This document shows, piece by piece, positions 1 to 11,174 of a DNA stretch of 64,000 nt. Each line of letters starts with the position of its first letter. The stretch's first letter is position 1. Under the pieces are notes generated by a model. The model was not told where the DNA came from and ran no database searches. It saw nothing but the letters and a program-made list of their open reading frames with translations. Both the position numbers and the translations under genes were made by a program. This stretch comes from Hybos culiciformis. Its lineage: Eukaryota > Arthropoda > Insecta > Diptera > Hybotidae. The DNA is taken from NCBI GenBank assembly GCA_964007475.1, contig CAXFZM010000342.1, positions 106,735-170,734 on the forward strand. Direction: 5' to 3'.

Positions 1-600
1 ACCTTTTTTTGCGAAACGATAACGGGGGTGTTCCAAAACAAGAGGGGGTGGTGGGCGGTGGTTCCCATAAACTGCACTTTAGCCTTTTTTTTTTAATTTA
101 AATTAAATTTATTTGAATTACTTACCTGTTTTTAATCCGATATCCAAACCCGTGCAAAAATTTTCCAAAACACTTTTTCGGGTAACTAATTAGAATTTAT
201 AATTTTGCTTATTTTGATTTTTTTTGTGACAATTGATAATTTCAATTTTTATTATTAGTTTTAATTTTTTTTTTTATATAAAAATTAATTTTTGTTTAAA
301 AATACTTTTAAAACAAAATTTTGTTTTCACCTTTAATCGACTCTGACTTGTTTTTGAAATTTAAAATTTTCATTTTCTTTAGATTTTACCTCTCATTCAC
401 TCGTTTCGGAATGCGAGGTGATTTTAAATATTTTCCCTAAAAATATTTGAAACTGCCAAAATATAAAAATGAATTATATTTTTTATACTATATAACACCG
501 TTTTTCATTATCAGTTTTGTCAAAAAACAGAATTTTTAATTTATTTTTTGCCAATTTTTCCACCAATTCTCTAAATTTTGGGGAAAAAATTAAAAAAATT
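1..600. other. AT-rich stretch without recognised features
   Basis: The stretch is AT-rich with many T and A runs. A 61-codon frame around 517-702 is low-complexity and resembles nothing I know. I see no gene, repeat boundary or RNA gene here. Confidence 0.6.
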
Positions 601-903
601 CTGGCATCACTGATAGGAATAAAAATTCAAAAAGAAAGAGAAAAACTCTTCATAAGTTTTTATTTTTTTTTAATCATAGCTTATGTTTCAATGCATGATT
701 AAATTAAATTGAAAGCTAAATCTTTATAATTTTTTTCTTTTTAATCATAGATTATGTTTTTAGTAGATAATGAATGACCAAATAAAATTTGAAGCTGAAA
801 CTTTTGCGTATAGTTTTTTTTTTTTTTATACATAATGAATGACTTAATTCAATGTGAACCTAAATTTTTTAGTGAAAATTTTTTAGTGAAGATTTTAAGG
901 TTT
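601..903. repeat. Diverged repeat block, copy 1 (hAT-like terminus plus AATCATAGATTATG motifs)
   Basis: The block opens with CTGGCATCACTG at 601-612, the exact reverse complement of the 12-bp terminal repeat of the intact hAT element at 58152-61440. It then carries spaced copies of a motif close to AATCATAGATTATGTTTT followed by AGATAATGAATGAC. The same order recurs at 1656-1905, so this is one of two diverged copies. It probably descends from a non-autonomous hAT relative; no 8-bp target duplication could be paired with it. Confidence 0.5.
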
Positions 904-1655
904 GAATAAAATTACTTTTTCTAATTAAATTAAACGTTTGCATGAATGCATGAAATGAATGAAAAAGTTTTTACCGCGTCGCGAAAGCTTCGTTTCTTTT
1001 ATGTTTGAAGTAGGGATGCCAGATGATGTAAATGCAGTTTGTCCAACAAATAGGAACTGCCACAAACATTTTTTTTTATTTATTTAATAAAATCTATTCT
1101 AAAATACATAATATGAACAATTTTTCATTCTGATTTTTCCCAAAACCAGTTTTTTTTGTAACTTTAGACTTAAGATAGAAAAGAATACTTACTGCATTGG
1201 CCTTCGCTTTTTAGTTGGAATTGTCGTTTTGTTAATGTAAGAAACTGCAATTTCAACTAAAATGCGTAAGCTGATACCGTATGTTTCCACCTTAACGTAT
1301 TGGAAGCACGCACTTTTGTTAACATAATCAAAATAAATATATTTTGAAAATAATTTTCAAATGGTTTAGTTAACAACAACAAAAAGTATAATTAAAATAA
1401 ATGCCGACAATAAAACCAAAAAACTATATCTATATGAGAGTTAACGTTTGTGGGCGCCGTAGCCTGCCATTAAAATAAACGCATTTGATTTTGGACGATA
1501 CCCACGTCAAAGCTAAAAAATTTATAAAAAAATAATTTTCTTTTTTAATGAAATAAGTAACATTAATGTATTACGAAATTTGAAGTAATCATCTCAAGTT
1601 TTGAAATTTTACCAAAAATTAGCCTTTTTCAAAATAATAAAATTAAATAAACATC

Positions 1656-1905
1656 TGGCAGCACTGCTGGAAATAAACGTTAAAATAGAAAGAGAAATAA
1701 TTTAGTATTTTTGGTCTTAATCATCGATTATGTTTTTAATAGATAATGAATGACCAAATTAAAACCGAAGCAGAAAATTTTTAATATTTTTTCAATAGGT
1801 AATGAATGAGTTATTATGTTCGAAACAAAACCTTCTCGGATATTTCTTTTTAATCATAGATTATGTTTTTGATCGATAATCAATGACTGATTTGAAACAA
1901 TGTAT
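1656..1905. repeat. Diverged repeat block, copy 2
   Basis: The block starts with CTGGCAGCACTG, followed by a flank resembling that of copy 1 (AGAAAGAGAAA), then AATCATCGATTATG and AATCATAGATTATG motifs with AGATAATGAATGACC. The order matches 601-903, about 1.05 kb upstream. TAGGGATGCCAGATG at about 1013 faces the CATCTGGCAGCACTG here as an imperfect inverted repeat, so 1013-1667 may be a decayed hAT-type MITE; its flanks show no matching 8-bp repeat. Confidence 0.45.
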
Positions 1906-1907
1906 TT

Positions 1908-1990
1908 TTTTTTTAAGTTTATACTTCTTTAGGCGCGGTGTATGATATAAATGAGTAATTCTGTAGGGGGTAAAAATTATTTTACTCATT
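1908..1990. repeat. Short interspersed repeat shared with 16.1 kb
   Basis: AGTTTATACTTCTTTA followed by GCG-containing sequence and GTAGGGGGTAAAAAT recurs at 16096-16165 with similar spacing. In both places a GGTGAAATAAAGATTACC repeat and then a 0.23 kb MITE follow about 2.3 kb downstream, so the three pieces may have belonged to one larger ancestral repeat. Confidence 0.4.
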
Positions 1991-2300
1991 CGAATTTCGA
2001 GTTAAAAAAAAAAACGACATGCTGTACCGTTTGAATACTCAAAAAAAATGAGTCCACTCAATAATCATTTGTTATTTATAAAAACAAAATAATTCGGCAC
2101 GAAAAATTTAAATTCAAATTATTTTTTAAAATCTTTCGTTTACAAATTTTTTAAAATTTAAATTTTTTTTCAAATTAGGTAGTTCAATAATCATTTGTCA
2201 TTTATAAAAACAAAATAATTTAGCGCGGAAAATTTAAATTCAAATTATTTTTTAAAAATCGTTTACAAATTATTTAACAACTAAAATTTATTTTTCAAAA

Positions 2301-2515
2301 TAGGTAGGTCCGGTGAAATAAAGATTACCTGCCGAAAATTTTTTGGGCAGGGACCTACGGTAAGGTCGTGGCGGTGAAATAATTAGATTACCTGACTAAA
2401 AATTTAGGTACGGAGCTACAGTTAGAGTCTTCCCGCCTCAAAATATACCAAAATAATTTTTTTTCAAAATAGGTAGCTCGGGTGAGAAATAAAGATTACC
2501 TGCCCAAAAAAAAAA
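2301..2515. repeat. Degenerate tandem repeat containing GGTGAAATAAAGATTACCTG
   Basis: Three imperfect units begin near 2301, 2372 and 2470. Each has a TAGGTAG or GGCGGTGAAATAA start, ATTACCTG, a run like AAAATTTTTGGGTAGGGAGCTAC, then GTCTTCCCGCCTCAAAATAT. Related units lie at 3996-4165 and 18166-18283. The third unit is interrupted immediately after ATTACCTGCCC by the 12-bp minisatellite, which therefore grew within this repeat. Confidence 0.65.
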
Positions 2516-3995
2516 GGAAGGAAGTGAGGGCGGCAGTAAGGGCTGAAGAGAGGGCGGCAGTAAAGGCTGAAGAGAGGGCGGCAGTAAGGGCTGAAGAGAG
2601 GTCGGAAGTGAGGGCGGAAATAAGGGCGGAAGTGAGGACGGAAGTGAGGACGGAAGTGAGGACGGAAGTGAGGACGGAAGTGAGGACGGAAGTGAGGACG
2701 GAAGTGAGGACGGAAGTGAGGGCGGAAGTGAGGTTGGAAGTGAAGGCGGAAGTGAGGGCGGAAGTGAAGGCGGAAGTGAAGGCGGAAGTGAGGGCGGAAG
2801 TGAGGCGGAAGAGAGGTTGGTAGTGAGGGAGGAAGTGAGGGCGGAACTTAGGGTGGAAGTGAGGGCGTCAGTGAGGGAGGAAGTGAGGGAGGAAGTGAGG
2901 GCGGAAGCTAGGGCGGAAGTGAGGGCGGAAGTGAGGGCGGAAGTGAGGGCGGAAGTGAGGGCGGCAGTGAGGGCGGAAGTGAAGGCGGAAGTGAAGGCGG
3001 AAGTGAGGGCGGAAGTGAGGCGGAAGAGAGGTTGGTAGTGAGGGAGGAAGTGAGGGCAAAACTTAGGGTGGAAGTGAGAGCGTCAGTGAGGGAGGAAGTG
3101 AGGGAGGAAGTGAGGGCGGAAGCTAGGGCGGAAGTGAGGGCGGAAGTGAGGGCGGAAGTGAGGGCGGAAGTGAGGGCGGAAGTGAAGGCGGAAGTGAGGG
3201 CGGAAGTGAGGGCGGAAGTGAGGGCGGAAGTGAGGGCGGAAGTGAGGGCGGAAGTGAGGGCGGAAGTGAGGGCGGAAGTGAGGGCGGAAGTGAGGGCGGA
3301 AGTGAGGGCGGAAGTGAGGGCGGAAGTGAGGGCGGAAGTGAGGGCGGAAGTGAGGGCGGAAGTGAGAGCGGAAGTGAGGGCGGAAGTGAGGGCGGAAGTG
3401 AGGGCGGAAGTGAGGCGGAAGTGAGGCGGAAGAGAGGTTGGTAGTTAGGGCAGAAGTGAGGGCGTTAGTGAGGTAGGAAGTGAGGGCGGAAGTGAGAGCG
3501 GAAGTGAGGGCAGAAGTGAGGGCGGAAGTGAGGGCGTTAGTGAGGGAGGAAGTGAGGGAGGAAGTGAGGGCAGAAGTGACGGCAGAAGTGAGGGCGGAAG
3601 TGAGGGCGGAAGTGAGGGCGGAAGTGAGGGCCGAAGTGAGGGCGGAAGTGAGGGCGGAAGTGAGGGCGGAAGTGAGGGCGGAAGTGAGGGCGGAAGTGAG
3701 GGCGGAAGTGAGGGCGGAAGTGAGGGAGGAAATGAGAGCGGAAGTGAGGGCGGAAGTGAGGGCGGAAGTGATTGCGGAAGTGAGGGCGTCAGTGAGGGAG
3801 GAAGTGAGGGAGGAAGTGAGGGCGGAAGCTAGGGCGGAAGTGAGGGCGGAAGTGAGGGCGGAAGTGAGGGCGGAAGTGAGGGCGGAAGTGAGGGCGGAAG
3901 TGAGGGCGGAAGTGAGGGCGGAAGTGACGGCGGAAGTGAGGGCGGAAGTGAGGGCGGAAGTGAGATTGGAAGTGCGGGCGGAAGTGAGGGTGGAA
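2516..3995. repeat. 12-bp minisatellite (GAAGTGAGGGCG)n, about 120 units
   Basis: A GC-rich 12-bp unit, GAAGTGAGGGCG, runs for about 1.48 kb in an otherwise AT-rich region. Variants (GAGG, GACG, AAGG, TTGG, GTCA) occur in clusters. A longer block with GAGGTTGGTAGTGAGGGAGG, GGCGTCAGTGAGG and GGAAGCTAGGG recurs at about 2814 and 3029 (215 bp apart) and in part near 3436 and 3787, so the array has a second-order repeat. Because the unit is a multiple of three, long open frames (VRAE repeats on plus, LPPS repeats on minus) arise on both strands. These break wherever a unit has lost a base, and I regard them as by-products. Confidence 0.95.
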
Positions 3996-4165
3996 TTACC
4001 TGACCAAAAATTTTGGATAGGGAGCTATGGTTAGGGTCTTCCCTGCTTAAAATATGCAAAAAAAAAAAGTTTTTTAAATAGGTAGCGCCGTTGAAATAAA
4101 GATTACCTGCCCAAAAGTTTTTGGTAGCTAGCTACTTTTAGAGTTGTCCTAGCTCAAAATATAAA
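3996..4165. repeat. Degenerate tandem repeat resumes downstream of the minisatellite
   Basis: ATTACCTGACCAAAAATTTT, GGGAGCTATGG, GTCTTCCCTGC and then another TAGGTAG...GAAATAAAGATTACC unit at 4080 continue the pattern of 2301-2515. The minisatellite is therefore flanked on both sides by the same repeat. Confidence 0.6.
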
Positions 4166-4173
4166 AAAAAAAA

Positions 4174-4391
4174 ACACGAAGCAGTCATAGGAACTGCCGA
4201 AAGAAGTTTATACTTAAAGCTTTAAACTATGAAATAACAATGACTACAAATAATGGACTGCTTTTGGACTGCTGGACTGATTTTTATTTTAATTTACATT
4301 TTGTACTGAGCAGCCCATCATTTATAGCCACTGTTATTTCATAGTTTAAAGCTTTAAGTATAAACTTCTTTCGGCAGTTCCTATGACTGCT
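4174..4391. mobile_element. MITE with long terminal inverted repeats, copy 1
   Basis: The left arm starts ACACGAAGCAGTCATAG and runs through GAACTGCC and AAGAAGTTTATACTTAAAG to CTATGAAATAACA. The right arm is its reverse complement, about 65 bp. The loop region of about 90 bp contains ACTGATTTTTATTTTAAT. There is no coding capacity. A second copy lies at 18411-18648. The last bases of the right arm (CGTGT) are missing here, replaced by a T run. Confidence 0.8.
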
Positions 4392-4399
4392 TTTTTTTT

Positions 4400-4660
4400 T
4401 TTTTTAGTATAGATCATGTTTTATTAGATAATGAATGATTGGAATGTTGTTTTTCTTTCTTTTTAAGCATAGATTATGTTGTAATAGATGATGAACGAAT
4501 TGATTAAATATGAAGCTAAAGTTTTTTAATTTTAACAACTGCAAATATTTTTTTCTAGATAATGAACTACTTATTATATTCGAAGCTAAATCTTTTCGTT
4601 TTTTTTAGTCCTTGATTATGTTTTCAATGGATAATCAATGACTAGGTATACATACTTTGA
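4400..4660. repeat. Further AATCATAGATTATG-type repeat units
   Basis: TATAGATCATGTTTTATTAG with AGATAATGAATGATT, CATAGATTATGTTGTAATAG with ATGATGAACG, AGATAATGAACTA, and CCTTGATTATGTTTTCAATG with ATAATCAATGAC follow one another about every 60-100 bp. They belong to the same family as the blocks at 660-830 and 1719-1890. The minisatellite and MITE therefore lie within a dispersed, very degenerate array. Confidence 0.5.
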
Positions 4661-6180
4661 GTTTTTTGTTTTGATTATGATTAAATTTTATTTTCTATAA
4701 CTAAAAATCAATGTATCGCAAACCTGGGGCTAAAATAAATTTTCTTTTAGGTTCTCAAAAAATGTTAAGTTATGTTTTAAAAAAATCTTGACTTAACCAT
4801 AGCTTAAAGTAATTTTTTTCGCAAGGTAACTGGCAGTTATAACAATGCATTTTAGTCAAATCTTCTTTGTACTCTCAGAAAAGGGGCTAGTAATTTCAAA
4901 ATGACTATCGAAGTTTTAAAAATCAACTTAAATTTTTGATTCCAAATCATGCTGTCAGCATTTGAATTCTTTCCACACTTTGTAATACGTATAAATACAT
5001 TTTTCTTTGATAGGAAAAAACAATAAAAACCACATTTAGCCCATTTTACACCAAAAGTGAAAAATTGTATGTTTTCATTGCATGTCCGTTCAACACTAAA
5101 ATATTTATAACTAATGTTATTCTTCAATCGATTTCGCCCAAAAGCGTAAATTTCCGATTCCCCAATCTTGATCACTTTCATCTTAGTTGAAGATCAAAAA
5201 TATTTTCGAACAAGAGTTTTATATTTTCAAAGTTGATTAAAAATGCTAATGGAAAATTGGTCTAATATCGATTATTCGTAAAAATTGATTTCTGCTTACT
5301 AAGGATTAACTGGGGGCTGAAAACAGATTTAGATTAAAATTTGTATAAAGAAATAAAATTGGGACTGCTACAGTCCCCAAGAATTCGAACTGGGGTCCAA
5401 AAGTTGTTTTTAGGACTCTGGAACAGGATTCCATTTTGTTTTTGTTTTTTTTTCTAAATAACACAATTTGGTTACGTCACGAAAAGTAAATTCTAAAAAA
5501 AAGTTTTAAATATTATCTAAACTTACACCACCTTACATATATTATGATTTTAAAGTAAACAATCTGAATTTTAATCAACTGAAATAAAATAAAAAAAAAA
5601 AAAAAATGTTTTTGCCTTAATCATAACTTTTATGACTAGCGTGATTAAGCATCACAACCTATGATTTCAAGTGAATCATAAGATAATCACGATGAATAAC
5701 GTGGTAAGTATGTGAAAAGAGTATTCATCTTGTGGTAAGATTTTTGATCATAGGGCCATTTTTTCGTTATGATTAAGAGTCTATGACTGATATAATCATA
5801 TTGAATGAAAGGGCATTTCTCTGGGTGTATAGCTTAAGACAATTCGCAGAAAAATTAAGATTACGCACGGATAAAAATTATCGGGTATTTTTTTTGTACA
5901 CCGTACGTAATGCATATTTTGATACGAAAACTTTTTTATTTTTTACTCGATTTCAAAAATGTTATTGTTTCTGCAAAGTAGAGGAAAATTAAGCCCAACA
6001 TTAGTTTAAGTTGGTTCCGAATCATTAGTATTAAATCTGGAATTATTTAAAATAAATCGCAAAATGTAACAATACGTAATATGGAAATCGTGATATGGAA
6101 ACGAGTCATTTAAATGGATTAAATTCCATAAATTGTTGTAAAAATATTTAAAATTAAACTTTGTATGCTTTACGGATTTT
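4661..6180. other. AT-rich stretch, no gene recognised
   Basis: Small open frames at 4852-5181 (minus) and 5783-5992 (plus) have no recognisable domain and no codon bias. A weak tRNA B-box-like hairpin (CCCCAAGAATTCGAACTGGG) lies at 5376-5395 without a matching A box. Around 5620-5790 short inverted motifs such as AATCATAA/TTATGATT recur, reminiscent of the other short-motif arrays in the window. Confidence 0.5.
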
Positions 6181-6252
6181 TTTGTGCTTTTCAGGATTTA
6201 GTTCAAAAACAAAATGAATGGATACATTATTCAAAGTATTGGCCGTCGTTAG

Positions 6253-6582
6253 CTATGACCTTTCCCCACATTTTCTATTGTATAGTCTTCTGCCTTTTTC
6301 CTTAGATTTTTCTAAGTTGCGTTTTACGATATCTTTTATAATTTGAAATGATCCTGGTGGGGGTAATATATCTTTATCTTCTCCCTCCAACATGTGTAAT
6401 TTCCTAAGTAATTTAAAAAAGCTACCATGGGTTATCATATGCTGTCCAAACAGGATATAATAAGGAGACATACCGGTCGCTTCATGTACGCTAGCGCAAA
6501 GAGCTGTACTTATGCTATCGAGATCGCATCCCAGTTATACTGTTCGTCATCGATGTAAGCTCTTATGTCATTGAGAATTGAG
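6253..6582 (-). pseudogene. Ty3/gypsy integrase, C-terminal part (3' fragment)
   Basis: Read on the minus strand, this piece encodes the end of a retroviral-type integrase core. It has a stretch typical of gypsy elements (IRAYIDD, NWD, then HEATGMSPYYILFGQ at the family's conserved 'V.HEATG.SP' block) and ends at a stop after about 75 further residues. One base is gained or lost between NWD and the next block (about 6525), so it is frameshifted. The 5' continuation is at 11502-12443. The two halves are separated by the hAT-type element at 6583-11501, whose 8-bp duplication GAATTGAG lies at 6575-6582, and the reading frame continues across the insertion once one duplication copy is discounted. 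No LTR was found. Confidence 0.85.
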
Positions 6583-7287
6583 TAGGGTTTCTGAAAACTC
6601 GGGTTTTCAGGACTCGGCGAGTCCGAGTCCCAAATTTTGAAAACTCGTCGAGTCCGAGTCGAGTCCAGATCAACAAAAAAATTACTGAAAATTTGAGTTA
6701 TTTATTATATTACAACGCCTAGAACCACAACGCCAAGAACCAAAAATCTCAGGTAAAACTCTTGTTATATAATAAATAAATTTAATTTTAACAAATTTTA
6801 GTAATTTATTTCATTTATTATTAAAAATTAACTTTAAAAAGAAATAATACCTTGTAGATTTATTATTTGGATAGTTATATTTTACTTTATTAATTACTTT
6901 TTCGGTCTTAATGTAGAAATGTTTCAGAAATATTAAAGATATATACATTTGTCCCGATCCGATTTTAATACAAAAACCACCATTTATTGCAAAATTTATT
7001 TCGTTTGAAGTTGAAGTTGATTTTAAAGAGGAAAGTGGGTTGTATACACATTTATTTATTTATTTCAATCTATCAGTCTTATACTTTACAGATTTTCCTT
7101 AAAACTAATGTAAAAAATTCATTTTATAAAAATAAAATAACAATATAAATAAGTTCAATTCAAATATCAAAAAATATAATCAAATTTTATAACTAAAAAT
7201 AATCAATACATACTTAAAAATTAAAAGTTAGAAGTGTAATTCAAAAAGGCTTAACTACATAAAATCGCAATTACCAATGTTTGAACA

Positions 7288-9357
7288 TTAATTATTAGAT
7301 CTTAAAAAACTTTTCAATTTTAACTTAAACGTTAACCTGGAATAATTAAAATCCAAAACGGCATAACTTAAATTTAAATTTCTTAAGCAATTCGATACTG
7401 GTTCATAAAATCCATAGTTAGATCTATGAAATGGTATAAAAAAGTACGGATCACCTCTTAAACCCATTCTAGGAATTACAAAAGCACATAAATCTAATAA
7501 AAAAGAGCAATTTATATTACTCATCACAATGTCATATGCAAACATTGAGCTTATGAACATTCTTCTGAATTTCAAAGTTTCCAGATTAATAAGCTTACAC
7601 TTATCATCATAACAAGAAATATGAGGAGCAAAATTCAACTTACGCAAAGCAAATCTCACAAAGTTCTTTTGAACACTTTCAAGTCTTCTTATATGAACAC
7701 TGTAAAACGGCATCCATACAACTACTGCATATTCTAAATGTACCCTCACTAGTGACGTATACAATGATTTCAATGTATAGGGATCGGAAAATTCTCTTGA
7801 ATTTCGCTTGACAAAACCAAGCATTGAATATGCCTTATTAACAACTAATTCTAAGTGGTTAACAAAAGTCAAATCAAAGTTGAATAAAATTCCCAGATCT
7901 TTAACTTGAGCAACTCTATTAATAAATTCACGACTCAATGAGTAAGGAAATATAACAGGATTCTTTATTTTGTAATAAGATACTGCATTACACTTATTTA
8001 TGTTAATAAAAATTTTATTTACATCACACCAACAAGCTAAATTATTTAAATCATTTTGCAACATCATACAATCAGAAATATTTGTAACCCTCAAATAAAT
8101 TTTTAAATCGTCAACAAATAAAAGAGCTTTGCAATATTTAAAGATCTTACAAACATCATTAACGAAAATAATAAAAAATAATGGTCCCAAGTGCGTACCC
8201 TGACCAACTCCAGATTTAACATCAATTACCACACGGGAAGTATAATTTTCAATTTTCACCACATGTTTCCTATCCATAAGGTAAGATCCAACCCAGGCCA
8301 AAAATGTTGAGTGAAAACCAAGAACCTCAAATTTTTTCAACAATAAAGTATGATTTATTCGATCAAAAGCCTTGGCAAAGTCTGTATAAATACAATCAAC
8401 CTGTTTCCGGCTTTCAATTTCATTGATAGCATAATTCAAGAAGGAAACCAGGTTGGTCACACAAGACCTGCCTTTTATAAAACCATGTTGTTCATCACAA
8501 ATATAGTTTTTAGTTAAAAAATATAATCGATCTTTAACAGCTGATTCAAAAATTTTAATAATTACAGGAACCTTAACAATACTTCTATAATTACTAACTT
8601 GAAGCTTCGAGCCAGATTTAAATATCGGTGTTATTGCCGATATTTTCCATAAGTCTAAAAAACATCCTTCCGCTAGTGATTTATTAAAAATATAAGTTAA
8701 AGGTTCACTAAAAATATAGCCAAATCTTTTTAGAATAACGGACGGTATACCATCAATACCAGCAGTAAAATTTTCATCTAATAAATTTATTTCAGATTCA
8801 ATCTCTTCTACATTTAAAATCATAGAACCAATATCAAAAACAGAGGACAACTCAGAGAAATCAACACTTCCCAATTCATCATCAATAAAAATTCTTTGAA
8901 AATATCTTGCAAAGAGGTCACATGTAGACTGCAAATCTGACGCAGTAATTTCACCATCAGTCATACCAATAGGATAATTAGTTGAGCTTCTAAGATTTTT
9001 TATATGAATCCAAAATGCACGAGAATTATTTTTAATACTAGACTCAGTATTCCATAAATATTGTTTATACAGAAAATTATTCAAAAATTCATATTCCCTT
9101 TTTAAACGATCAAAAACAATTTTATCTACAATCAAATTCGACAATTTCCACTTTTTATGCGCTTTGTTTCGGGCATTTTTCAGAGCAGAGAGACGTTTAT
9201 TTTTCCAGGGCACAGAAAAAGAAAATGAATTCTTTTTAATAGGGACAAATAATTCAAAACTAGCAAAAACTTTAGAAATAAAATAATCATAACAATTCAC
9301 TAAGGATAATCCATCAAAACAATTATAAGAAAAGGAACCAGACAAATAATTATGCAT
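7288..9357 (-). pseudogene. Reverse transcriptase part of CR1-like ORF2
   Basis: This 689-residue frame carries the non-LTR reverse transcriptase blocks in order: GIDGIPSVILKRF, ISAITPIFKSG, NYRSI, YTDFAKAFDRINH, a variant GVGQGTHLGPLFFIIFVNDV, and FVDD at the catalytic position, followed by the C-terminal half with a thumb-like region (YTSLVRVHLEYAVVVW, RLESVQKNFVRF). It copies element RNA into DNA at the target site. It continues in frame from the endonuclease frame upstream; a single TAG near 9400 separates them, so the ATG at 9357 is internal. Scored as a pseudogene only because of that stop; readthrough cannot be excluded. Confidence 0.9.
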
Positions 9358-9399
9358 ACCTTGGAAATCCGATCTTTTAAAATCAAATATTGGTAATTG

Positions 9400-10332
9400 C
9401 TAATCAATACTGGTAATAAAATCAATATAATTTAACTTAAGAGGATGATAATAATCAGAATCAACCAATGAATAGTCACTCAAATTAATATCATAGTTCA
9501 AGTTTTCAGATATATAAACTAAATCTAAAACTTTACCAGCTACATAACCGAAAGTGTTAATTTGAGTCAACCCGAATGACGAGAATGAATCAATAACTAA
9601 TGATTCATAATCTTTAACAACATTAAATGGTACCTGAAGATTATCATCCTCATCAAATTTCCAACATAAGTTGCTTAAATTAAAATCACCTATAACACAA
9701 ATGTAAGCATTCCTCACATTCAAACTATCAAAAATACAATTAATATTTAATACATGATTAGCATAACAATTATTTTTTTCAACTAACGATAATGAAGGGG
9801 AAACATAGCTAGCAAAAAGAATTAGCGACGAGTTATTATTTTCATTAATTTTCAAGCCATCAATTTTAACACAAAGTTGCTCGACATTACTATCACGGCA
9901 ACTAAGCTCAATTTCTTTACTCAAAAGAGACGATTTAATTCCAATTAAAACTCCACCACCATAACGTTTACCTAAATCATCATATTTCCTGTCACACCTA
10001 AAGACAGTAAATTGAGATTCATTAAAATATTCTGAGGAGTTTATATTTGTGTGTAACCATGTCTCAGTTAATATTATGATATCAGTACGAAAAAGATTTA
10101 ATGAAGAAACAAAGCGATCTTTTTTTGTTCTCAACCCTCTCACATTCTGATAATAAATTGTTATGCTACCACTATCAAAATTATTTAAATGCGACAAGTG
10201 AGAAGTACCTACATCAGTATTAATACATGACGGCGACAATAAAGAAAAAAAATCATTATTTTCAACTGAACAGTAAAAAGAAGAATTAATAGAAAAACAA
10301 TCAGGTACAGAATTATTCAAATTATTATACAA
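9400..10332 (-). pseudogene. Endonuclease part of CR1-like ORF2
   Basis: The frame encodes an apurinic-type endonuclease: YYQNVRGLRTK near the start, ILTETWLH with the catalytic Glu, then VIGDFNLSNLCW, LDLVYI and the terminal SDYYHPLKL block with the catalytic His. It nicks target DNA to prime reverse transcription. The frame is open from just after the ORF1 stop with no usable ATG: the ATG overlapping the ORF1 end (TAAATG) is in another frame and stops after six codons. Translation would need reinitiation, frameshifting or a non-ATG start. It ends in a TAG directly upstream of the reverse transcriptase. Confidence 0.88.
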
Positions 10333-10388
10333 AAAATTAGAATTGTTATTTTGATTAATTGTATTACCTAACGTACTAAATTCGCCAT

Positions 10389-11174
10389 TTAGTTTTTTGA
10401 TTTGTTAACAAATTCTTTAATTTTAATACCTGTAGGCCAAAAAGCAGAATCCATCACATTATTAAAAAACTGAGGTGGTACAAATATTTTGAATGAAACA
10501 GAGAACATCTTTGTTAAGTCAGCATCCTTCTTTACCAATTTATAAGATTTTAATAGTTTGGCATCAATTCCAAGTTTTTGTGACATAAAATCAATAACAT
10601 CATCACCTGAAGTTGACGGACCAAATCTTGAAGCATTCAACCATTTACCTTCAGGAATTACGGAAAAGTTTACATCTAAATTTTCACCATTACCCACAAT
10701 AAATGCATCCTCAGATAACTGTGTTCGGGTCAATGATTTTTTCTTCCGAATTCTCTTTCTCTTCTTCCGAGGTTGATCATTAGCTCTTCCATTTTGAGAT
10801 TCACCAGGATCAATATTATTAGATGAATTAATAACAATAGGTATCAATTCATTAGCTTTAATATTCTCAGATTCAACAGGTATCATTGGCTCAACCGGCA
10901 CAACATTTTTAGATAAACCCTGAATATACTTTTTGAGTTCATTAACCTCATTGAGAACCATTAATAATTTATCATTTATACCTCTAAATAACTCACTGCA
11001 CATATCACAAAACCACATCAAGTTTGTTTTTTTGTCTCGATTCAATAGACTCAGCGTATCATCAGTAATTGCCGAACATTCAAAGCAGCAACAATTATTG
11101 CAAGCAGAACTGCATCTGACGTACTTCTCAAAAACGCTGATAACTTTATTGCATTTAAAACACAACATTTTCAA
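10389..11174 (-). CDS. CR1-like ORF1 protein with PHD-like zinc finger
   Basis: A complete 261-residue frame. Residues about 5-60 hold a cysteine-rich module (CFKCNK, then C...CNNCCCFEC, then WFCDMC) like the PHD/esterase-type N-terminus seen in CR1-group ORF1 proteins. Residues about 75-90 form a short coiled-coil-like stretch, about 135-147 a very basic stretch (RKKRKRIRKKK), and the C-terminal 100 residues a compact domain (VIPEGKWLNASRFGPSTS ... FWPTGIKIKEF). The family role is RNA binding and chaperoning of the element transcript. It ends where the endonuclease frame begins. I see no interruption, so it may have been intact at insertion. Confidence 0.85.
   Translation of the reverse strand: MKMLCFKCNKVISVFEKYVRCSSACNNCCCFECSAITDDTLSLLNRDKKTNLMWFCDMCSELFRGINDKLLMVLNEVNELKKYIQGLSKNVVPVEPMIPVESENIKANELIPIVINSSNNIDPGESQNGRANDQPRKKRKRIRKKKSLTRTQLSEDAFIVGNGENLDVNFSVIPEGKWLNASRFGPSTSGDDVIDFMSQKLGIDAKLLKSYKLVKKDADLTKMFSVSFKIFVPPQFFNNVMDSAFWPTGIKIKEFVNKSKN

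Noticed and set aside
1013..1667. hAT-type MITE between TAGGGATGCCAGATG and CATCTGGCAGCACTG
   Set aside because: Ends are imperfect and the flanking 8 bp do not match; kept only as a remark in the repeat entries.
2482..4059. Long open frames with VRAE (plus) and LPPS (minus) repeats
   Set aside because: They follow from a 12-bp tandem unit, exist on both strands and shift wherever a unit loses a base; there is no start context or flanking coding sequence.
4852..5181. 109-residue minus-strand frame
   Set aside because: No recognisable domain or repeat family; a frame of this length is unremarkable in such sequence and nothing around supports a gene.
5363..5402. Possible tRNA T arm (CCCCAAGAATTCGAACTGGG)
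   Set aside because: There is no A box or acceptor stem at the proper distance on either strand.
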